Assembly: GCA_018065305.1 (NCBI GenBank)
Contig: JAGHTO010000045.1
Span: forward strand, 1-37,572
Source: Candidatus Cacconaster scatequi
Lineage (GTDB): Bacteria > Bacteroidota > Bacteroidia > Bacteroidales > UBA932
DNA: 37,572 nt
Direction of reading: 5' to 3'
The position numbers and the translations under genes are program-made. Below the pieces are notes generated by a model. The model worked only from the letters and a program-made list of their open reading frames with translations, searched no databases and had not been told where the DNA came from. Below, piece by piece: positions 32,700-37,572 of the stretch (the stretch's first letter is position 1; every line of letters begins with the position of its first letter).

Positions 32700-33832
32700 T
32701 GGTCAAACTGGTAAAAAGGCCCGGGCCGAAGCACCTGAAGAGCCAGAAGAAGAAAATGCCCACGAAGGAGCGCCTGAACAGGCTTTTCCTATGGATACTC
32801 TTCGGATCCGGCCTGCTGATGATTCTTTCCTATCTGTCAGTGTTCATCAGTCCGAAAGTCGCGTCCTTCCCGATGTTCCTCGGGCTTTACTTCATTCCTC
32901 TGGCCGGATTGAACATTCTCCTCTTCATCATCGCAATCTGCCGTCGTTCCTATGCTCTGTTTATCCCTCTGCTGGTCCTTCTGCCCGCCATTTTCCATTC
33001 CGACCTCTTCCTGAAAGTCGGGAAAGGGGAAGATGTTCCGAAGCGAACCGGAGAAGCGGTCAAGGTCCTGACATACAACGTAGGGAGATATATGCTTGCC
33101 GGCAAAGGGATAGCCGAAGAGAAGACGTCCGCGGACATCAAAAAACTGATATCCGATGAAAACCCCGATATTGTCTGCCTCCAGGAATTCCTTACCCGGG
33201 ACACGTCATCCCTTCTTTCCAGACTTCCCGACTATCCGTACAGATACAGCCACTTTTTCCACGGTTCGACTTTTTTCGGCAATATCACCCTGAGCAGGTA
33301 CCCCATTGTCGGAAGTGAGGCCCTCACATTCGGAAAATCCACCAATCTCTGCATCAAAAGTGACGTGAAGACAGGGTTCGGAATCATAAGCATCTTCAAC
33401 TGTCATCTGGAATCATACAGTATGTCCTTCACTTCCATAGTCAAGAGACTGACCAGGAAGGGCTATTTCCGGGAAGAATTCATCAGCCTGCACGACCGCA
33501 TAGGGAACGCGACCGTCAGGAGGACGGAACAGGTGGAGAGAATACTGGAAATCGACAGGGACAACCAGTATCCTTCCATAATCTGCGGGGACTTCAACGA
33601 CACACCCGTGTCATATACATACCGTCAACTCAAATTCGGGAGAAAAGACACCTTTTCCGAGGCCGGAGAGGGCTTCAGCAGCACATATTCCGTGCTGTGG
33701 CCGCTCCTGCGCATAGATTACATCCTTATTCCCGACGGATTGGAATGCAGTGACCACAAGGTTCTCCGCGCTCCCTATTCAGACCACTATCCGGTCATTT
33801 CCACCATTTTTGAAAACAACTCCAAAAACTGA
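32699..33832 (+). CDS. Membrane-anchored endonuclease/exonuclease/phosphatase-family protein
   Basis: A 377-residue protein with a basic N-terminus, about three transmembrane helices (residues 27-110) and a C-terminal EEP hydrolase domain. Visible EEP motifs are LTYNVGRY (Asn), VCLQEF (metal-binding Glu), CHLES, CGDFNDTP and SDHYPV (catalytic Asp/His). Orientation is not certain. The substrate could be a phosphodiester, a lipid headgroup or nucleic acid; the family includes all of these. It is common in Bacteroidota beside rhomboid genes. It overlaps the rhomboid stop by one base and is followed after seven bases by the threonylcarbamoyl-AMP synthase. Confidence 0.85.
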   Translation: MVKLVKRPGPKHLKSQKKKMPTKERLNRLFLWILFGSGLLMILSYLSVFISPKVASFPMFLGLYFIPLAGLNILLFIIAICRRSYALFIPLLVLLPAIFHSDLFLKVGKGEDVPKRTGEAVKVLTYNVGRYMLAGKGIAEEKTSADIKKLISDENPDIVCLQEFLTRDTSSLLSRLPDYPYRYSHFFHGSTFFGNITLSRYPIVGSEALTFGKSTNLCIKSDVKTGFGIISIFNCHLESYSMSFTSIVKRLTRKGYFREEFISLHDRIGNATVRRTEQVERILEIDRDNQYPSIICGDFNDTPVSYTYRQLKFGRKDTFSEAGEGFSSTYSVLWPLLRIDYILIPDGLECSDHKVLRAPYSDHYPVISTIFENNSKN

Positions 33833-33839
33833 TTCCGAT

Positions 33840-34424
33840 ATGAATACAGAAACAGACATTGACATTGAAGAGATCAAAGCCGCTGTAGAAGTCCTCAAAG
33901 CTGGAGGAATAATACTCTATCCCACTGATACTGTATGGGGCATCGGCTGCGATGCCACGAATCCCGACGCGGTAGCAAAAGTGTATGAAATCAAACGGCG
34001 TGAGGACAGCAAGAGCCTCATCACTCTCGTATCGGACATCGATATGATCGGGAAATACGTCAAAACCATTCCGGAAATGGCAATCAACCTCATTGAGGTG
34101 AATGACAAGCCTATGACCATCATCTATCCCAATGCGATGAACCTCGCTCCCAATCTGGTAGCCGGGGACGGATCTGTCGCCATCAGGATTCCGATGAGCG
34201 AATTCTGCCGTGAACTAGTACGCCGTTTCCGCAAGCCCATTGTATCGACCTCGGCCAATATCTCCGGAGAGGCGACACCCGCTCTATACGAAGAAATTTC
34301 CCTTGACATCATCAACGCCGTCGACTGGGTCGCCGACCCGTACCTTGAGGAGGGTGCGACCGGGAAATCATCCCAGATCATCAAGGTCGGACTCAAAGGC
34401 GAGGTGGAGATAATCCGGGCCTGA
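33840..34424 (+). CDS. L-threonylcarbamoyladenylate synthase (YrdC/YciO type)
   Basis: Makes threonylcarbamoyl-AMP for the t6A37 modification of ANN-decoding tRNAs. From ATG 33840 it is 194 residues, the short form without the Sua5 C-terminal domain. Motifs include LYPTDTVWGIGCDA, the KRREDSK active-site basic segment and STSANISGE. A longer frame from 33750 overlaps the upstream gene and is not supported. YciO-like paralogues with weak activity look similar, so a housekeeping TsaC role is probable but not certain. It converges on ssb with two bases between stops. Confidence 0.88.
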   Translation: MNTETDIDIEEIKAAVEVLKAGGIILYPTDTVWGIGCDATNPDAVAKVYEIKRREDSKSLITLVSDIDMIGKYVKTIPEMAINLIEVNDKPMTIIYPNAMNLAPNLVAGDGSVAIRIPMSEFCRELVRRFRKPIVSTSANISGEATPALYEEISLDIINAVDWVADPYLEEGATGKSSQIIKVGLKGEVEIIRA

Positions 34425-34426
34425 CG

Positions 34427-34753
34427 TCAATTCTGCACTACTGAAAGCTGATTGGCAACCACTTCCGTCAGGTAGCGGTCCACTCCATCGGTATTGGTGA
34501 ACTTTGTGTTCCTTATCCGTCCCACCACCGACACGAACGTTCCCTTGTGAATCTTGTCGAAGTCCACGATGTTCCTTCCGGCCCAGGCGCTGACGTTGTG
34601 CCAGGTGGTCTCCTCCTTGATTGCTCCTTCCCTGTCGTGGAAGACTTCGTTTGTCGCCACCGAGAATCTGGCAACACAAGAGTCGCCCACGGTGAAAATT
34701 TTCGGTTCCTGGCCGATCCGGCCACGGAGCTCCATTCTGTTCAATGTTTCCAT
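34427..34753 (-). CDS. ssb: Short single-stranded DNA-binding protein
   Basis: OB-fold protein that coats single-stranded DNA. From ATG 34753 it is 108 residues: MELRGRIGQEP, VARFSVATNE, TTWHNVSAWA and VSVVGRIRN are typical SSB strands. It ends right after the OB fold (VANQLSVVQN) and lacks the flexible linker and acidic DDDIPF-like tip that recruits partner proteins. It is therefore probably a secondary SSB, with a full-length one elsewhere. It is transcribed alone, convergent with the upstream synthase gene. Confidence 0.88.
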   Translation of the reverse strand: METLNRMELRGRIGQEPKIFTVGDSCVARFSVATNEVFHDREGAIKEETTWHNVSAWAGRNIVDFDKIHKGTFVSVVGRIRNTKFTNTDGVDRYLTEVVANQLSVVQN

Positions 34754-34854
34754 ACTTTTGTTTTTTTTGAATTTCAGAGGCAAAGGAAAACTGTTCAACG
34801 GTGAAATTTTCACATTAAACATTTGTAAATGGATATAAACGACAAGGATTTTCC

Positions 34855-34888
34855 AAAAAAACGTAAATTTTCACCGATACGTTTTTTT
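34855..34888. repeat. 11-bp inverted repeat upstream of the zinc-ribbon gene
   Basis: AAAAAAACGTA and TACGTTTTTTT around a 12-base loop (AATTTTCACCGA). It overlaps the expected -33 region of the promoter at 34904 and lies in the divergent ssb/zinc-ribbon gap, where a terminator is not needed. The nearby 13-bp palindrome GTGAAATTTTCAC (34801-34813) shares AATTTTCAC with its loop. Possible operator. Confidence 0.45.
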
Positions 34889-34903
34889 ATCCGATTGAAA
34901 TCT

Positions 34904-34911
34904 TATTTTTG
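34904..34911 (+). promoter_or_regulatory. Promoter -7 element of the zinc-ribbon gene
   Basis: TATTTTTG matches TAnnTTTG, 27 bases before the ATG at 34939. No standard -33. Confidence 0.45.
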
Positions 34912-34938
34912 TCGGTGACAGAAATAAAAATCGCATAT

Positions 34939-35283
34939 ATGGAGAATGAGGGGAAGTGCCTTTTGTGCGGCAAAAGTTTTCAGGGCCGTACGGACAAGAA
35001 GTTCTGCAGCGATGCCTGCAGGAGCGAGTATCACAACCGTCTTCGTATGAAAGACGGAAATCAGGTCAGGGATGTGGACAGAATCCTGCGCCGGAACAGG
35101 GAGTTCCTCCGGGACAACCTCAGGGCTGGCAACATGGTGATTAATATGAGCGAACCGGGAACGGCTTTTTTCAATTCGCGTTTTTTCACCTCCATCGAAC
35201 GCCGGTTCCTCCGCCCTCCCATCTACCACTGCTTCGGCTACCGCTACTACATTTCCCTGGGAAAACTGCATATCATAGGGTGA
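34939..35283 (+). CDS. Small zinc-ribbon protein of unknown function
   Basis: A 114-residue protein with an N-terminal treble-clef/zinc-ribbon motif CLLCGKSF...KKFCSDACRSEYHNR (about residues 7-38), similar to the zinc fingers of DUF2116-like proteins, then a basic helical stretch (VDRILRRNREFLRDNL) and a hydrophobic/aromatic C-terminus (YHCFGYRYYISLG). It probably binds nucleic acid or protein, but this is inference only. Short proteins of this kind are common in Bacteroidota. ATG 34939 is preferred because the longer frame from 34909 overlaps the -7 element. Confidence 0.65.
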   Translation: MENEGKCLLCGKSFQGRTDKKFCSDACRSEYHNRLRMKDGNQVRDVDRILRRNREFLRDNLRAGNMVINMSEPGTAFFNSRFFTSIERRFLRPPIYHCFGYRYYISLGKLHIIG

Positions 35284-35290
35284 AAAACAG

Positions 35291-35298
35291 TATATTTG
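35291..35298 (+). promoter_or_regulatory. Promoter -7 element of the M3 peptidase gene
   Basis: TATATTTG matches TAnnTTTG, 24 bases before ATG 35323 and seven bases after the upstream stop codon. Confidence 0.5.
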
Positions 35299-35322
35299 CC
35301 TCCAAGACCAACACTAACCGCT

Positions 35323-37416
35323 ATGTTACGAAAGATTACAGCCTCCGCAGCACTATTTGCGGCGATATTGACAAACTCCTGCACTATGACAGAAAATCCG
35401 TTGCTGGCACCTTCTTCAAACCCCTATGGTGCCCCGGCCTTTGACAAAATCAAGGATGCCGACTACAAACCCGCATTCGAGGCCGCAATAGCCTCCGCAA
35501 AGAAAGAGATCGAGGCTATCGTGAACAATCCCGAAGCACCCACTTTCGAGAACACCATCGAAGCCCTTGAATATTGCGGCAAGGATCTCGGCAAGGTGGA
35601 AAATATCTTCTTCAACCTCAACGAAGCCTGCACAAACCCCACGATGCAGACGGTTGCGGAGGAGGTTTCGCCTATGCTCACAGAATACAGCATGTCAGTC
35701 ATTCTCAATGCGGAACTGTTCGGCAGAATCAAGGCTGTCTGGGAGCAGAAGGACAAACTGAACCTCAACACGGAACAGAGCAAACTCCTGAAGGAGACCT
35801 ATGAATCTTTCGCACGCAACGGAGCGAACCTCCCCGATGACAAGAAGGCGGAATTTTCCAAAGTATCCGAAGAACTCTCCCTTGCAACCCTGAAATTCGG
35901 GAAAAACGTGCTTGCCGCAACCAATGCATTCACTCTCAATCTCACCGATGAGGCCGACCTTGCCGGACTTCCTGAATATGTCAGAGAGATGGCGGCAGCC
36001 GAAGCGAAGGGGCGCGGCGAACAGGGATGGACTTTTACCCTCAACGCCCCCAGTTACAGCCCCTTTCTCAAGTTCAGCGAGCACAGGGACCTTCGCGAAA
36101 AGATATGGAAGGCCTACAATATGAGAAACATCAACGATGAGTTCGACAATACTCATGAAATCCTCAACATCGTGGGACTCCGCATCAAGTCCTCCCAGCT
36201 TCTGGGCTACAGGACATACGCCGAGGCCGCACTTGTGGACAAGATGGCAAAGACCCCGGAAACGGTGAACAGCTTCCTCGACAACCTGATGGGACAGAGT
36301 CTCGGAGCGGCAAGGAAAGAGGTTGAACAGATTCGCCGGTACGCTGTTGCCAACGGCTTCAAAGGGACGTTCATGCCCTGGGACTTCAGCTTCTGGTCAG
36401 AAAAATACAAGGATGCCACCTACTCCCTGAACGAGGAACTTCTCAAACCCTATTTCAAGCTCGAGAACGTCATCGCTGCAATATTCGATCTTGCCAACCG
36501 TCTCTACGGCCTTCAGTTCAAGGAAAATACGGCCATACCCGTATATCATCCCGACGTAAAGGCGTTTGAGGTGTCCGATGAGAACGGACGCTTCATGGCC
36601 CTTCTCTATATGGACTTCTTCCCCCGCGAGAGCAAGCGCGGCGGAGCCTGGATGACTGAATTCCGCGGCCAGAGCATCAAGGACGGCATCGAGGAGCGCC
36701 CGTTCGTCTCCCTGGTCACGAACTTTACGAAACCTACCGAAACGACTCCTTCCCTGCTCACGTTCGATGAGGTGACCACAATCCTGCACGAATTCGGACA
36801 CGCGCTTCACGGAATGTTGGCAGAAGGATCATACGGCTCTCTCACAGGTACTTCCGTAGCCCGCGACTTTGTAGAGCTGCCTTCACAGATAATGGAGAAC
36901 TGGGCATACGAGCCCGAATATCTCAAGACTTTCGCAAAACATTACCAGACGGGAGAAGTCATCCCCCAGGAGTACATCGACCGTATCGTCGCGGCCAAGA
37001 ACTTCCTTGCAGGCTATTCCCAGGTCCGCCAGTTGCAGTTCGGCCAGATTGATATGGCCTGGCATTGCGGCGAGACCGTTCCTTCACAGGACGTGGTCGC
37101 CTACGAGCAGTCCGTCGTGAGCAAGTCAGCGGTGGTTCCCATCGTGGAGGGCGCAGCTATGGGCCCGCAGTTCACCCACATCTTCTCGGGTGGATACAGC
37201 GCAGGCTACTACTCCTACAAGTGGGCGGAAGTTCTGGAGGCCGACGCTTTCGAACTCTTCAAGGAGAAGGGGATTTTCAACAAGGAAGTCGCTTCCTCAT
37301 TCAGAAAGAACATCCTCAGCCGCGGCAGCATCGAGGACGCTGACGTACTGTACAGGAATTTCCGCGGACGCGACCCCGAAAGCGACGCCCTCCTCAAGAA
37401 GTACGGCCTGAAATAA
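35323..37416 (+). CDS. M3-family zinc metallopeptidase (Dcp-like), lipoprotein
   Basis: Peptidyl-dipeptidase-type enzyme that cuts short peptides. From ATG 35323 it has 697 residues: a signal sequence (LRKITASAALFAAILTNSC) whose Cys is a plausible lipobox residue at position 20 or so, then the thimet-oligopeptidase fold. The zinc site HEFGH starts at His489, with the third ligand Glu in the following helix (RDFVELPSQ). The Dcp-typical GGYSAGYYSYKWAEVLEADAF lies near the C-terminus. It is probably anchored in the cell envelope after Lgt processing. An upstream ATG-like start at 35296 lies in the promoter and is rejected. Confidence 0.94.
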   Translation: MLRKITASAALFAAILTNSCTMTENPLLAPSSNPYGAPAFDKIKDADYKPAFEAAIASAKKEIEAIVNNPEAPTFENTIEALEYCGKDLGKVENIFFNLNEACTNPTMQTVAEEVSPMLTEYSMSVILNAELFGRIKAVWEQKDKLNLNTEQSKLLKETYESFARNGANLPDDKKAEFSKVSEELSLATLKFGKNVLAATNAFTLNLTDEADLAGLPEYVREMAAAEAKGRGEQGWTFTLNAPSYSPFLKFSEHRDLREKIWKAYNMRNINDEFDNTHEILNIVGLRIKSSQLLGYRTYAEAALVDKMAKTPETVNSFLDNLMGQSLGAARKEVEQIRRYAVANGFKGTFMPWDFSFWSEKYKDATYSLNEELLKPYFKLENVIAAIFDLANRLYGLQFKENTAIPVYHPDVKAFEVSDENGRFMALLYMDFFPRESKRGGAWMTEFRGQSIKDGIEERPFVSLVTNFTKPTETTPSLLTFDEVTTILHEFGHALHGMLAEGSYGSLTGTSVARDFVELPSQIMENWAYEPEYLKTFAKHYQTGEVIPQEYIDRIVAAKNFLAGYSQVRQLQFGQIDMAWHCGETVPSQDVVAYEQSVVSKSAVVPIVEGAAMGPQFTHIFSGGYSAGYYSYKWAEVLEADAFELFKEKGIFNKEVASSFRKNILSRGSIEDADVLYRNFRGRDPESDALLKKYGLK

Positions 37417-37572
37417 AGCCAGATTCTGAACACGTCGGGACAATATTATGCTGCCGGGGTTGACATTGCGGCAAAGGACAGACTCAGCCGCAGACAGCAA
37501 GTTATTTGCGAAGCAAATGACGCAGATGGCGAGAATGGACGCTGTCCGGCCGCAAGTCAAGCCCAGCAGCGG
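37417..37572. other. Right edge, no gene assigned
   Basis: 156 bases after the peptidase stop. An open frame from ATG 37450 runs off the edge (MLPGLTLRQRTDSAADSKLF) but has no recognisable family pattern, and no terminator or promoter is clear. It may be the start of another gene or repeat. Confidence 0.3.

Noticed and set aside
1-37572. CRISPR arrays, tRNA genes, prophage or integrase genes
   Set aside because: None seen: no regular spacer repeats, no cloverleaf in the short intergenic gaps, no phage or recombinase families among the coding regions.
37450-37572. Open frame running off the right edge as a gene
   Set aside because: Only 40 codons, no recognisable pattern, no promoter; left as unassigned.

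Overview
The window is about 37.6 kb of compact chromosome from a member of the Bacteroidota, most likely an uncultivated gut- or rumen-type Bacteroidales; the genus cannot be read from the sequence. The evidence is: promoters of the Bacteroides type (TTTG near -33, TAnnTTTG near -7), almost no Shine-Dalgarno sequences, Bacteroidota-restricted families (long NusB, DUF5606, DUF3276/PUR-like protein, 29-residue COX24-like ribosomal protein, NagB fused to a PIG-L deacetylase), and type Ib DAHP synthase fused to chorismate mutase. No phage, CRISPR array, tRNA or complete transposon was seen.

Layout. 1-222 holds two tandem rRNA-type promoters and a leader reading leftwards out of the window, so a ribosomal RNA operon very probably starts just beyond position 1. 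269-2402 (minus) holds RNase G, a tiny ribosomal-type protein and HU. 2598-5677 (plus) is lon-ung. 5679-6347 is a solitary sdhC. 6449-8800 (plus) is pyrH-frr-DAHP synthase/chorismate mutase. 8864-10117 is pgk (minus), divergent from a methyltransferase-lgt-rubrerythrin unit (10197-12558). 12563-18793 (minus) is a long housekeeping operon: nusB-yajC-ybbR-coaE-DUF5606-rimO-pfkA-fabG. 18896-21260 (plus) holds a PUR-like protein and the NagB/PIG-L fusion. 21261-29609 (minus) is a seven-gene pyrimidine operon: carA-carB-pyrK-pyrD-pyrF-pyrE-pyrB. 29796-37416 is mostly plus: a small membrane protein, mutL, rhomboid protease, a membrane-anchored endonuclease/phosphatase-fold protein, a threonylcarbamoyl-AMP synthase, ssb (minus), a zinc-ribbon protein and an M3 lipoprotein peptidase.

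The pyrimidine operon is the most interesting region. It encodes every step from bicarbonate to UMP except dihydroorotase. Its CarA has lost both the catalytic Cys (now Asn252) and the catalytic His (now Tyr336) of the glutaminase site while keeping the fold. Its PyrB carries at its C-terminus only the zinc-binding domain of the regulatory subunit PyrI. Its leader contains an intrinsic terminator between the promoter and carA, inside a 31-codon leader ORF that starts next to the predicted transcription start and stops just after the U-tract. This looks like a translation-linked attenuator.

A second notable feature is a family of short inverted-repeat elements (about 95 and 164 bp; ends AGAAGCTGTTT) with related interiors, plus two single-ended fragments. 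The elements sit at gene boundaries and supply the 3' end of mutL, the stop region of pgk and the start region of the nagB-like gene.
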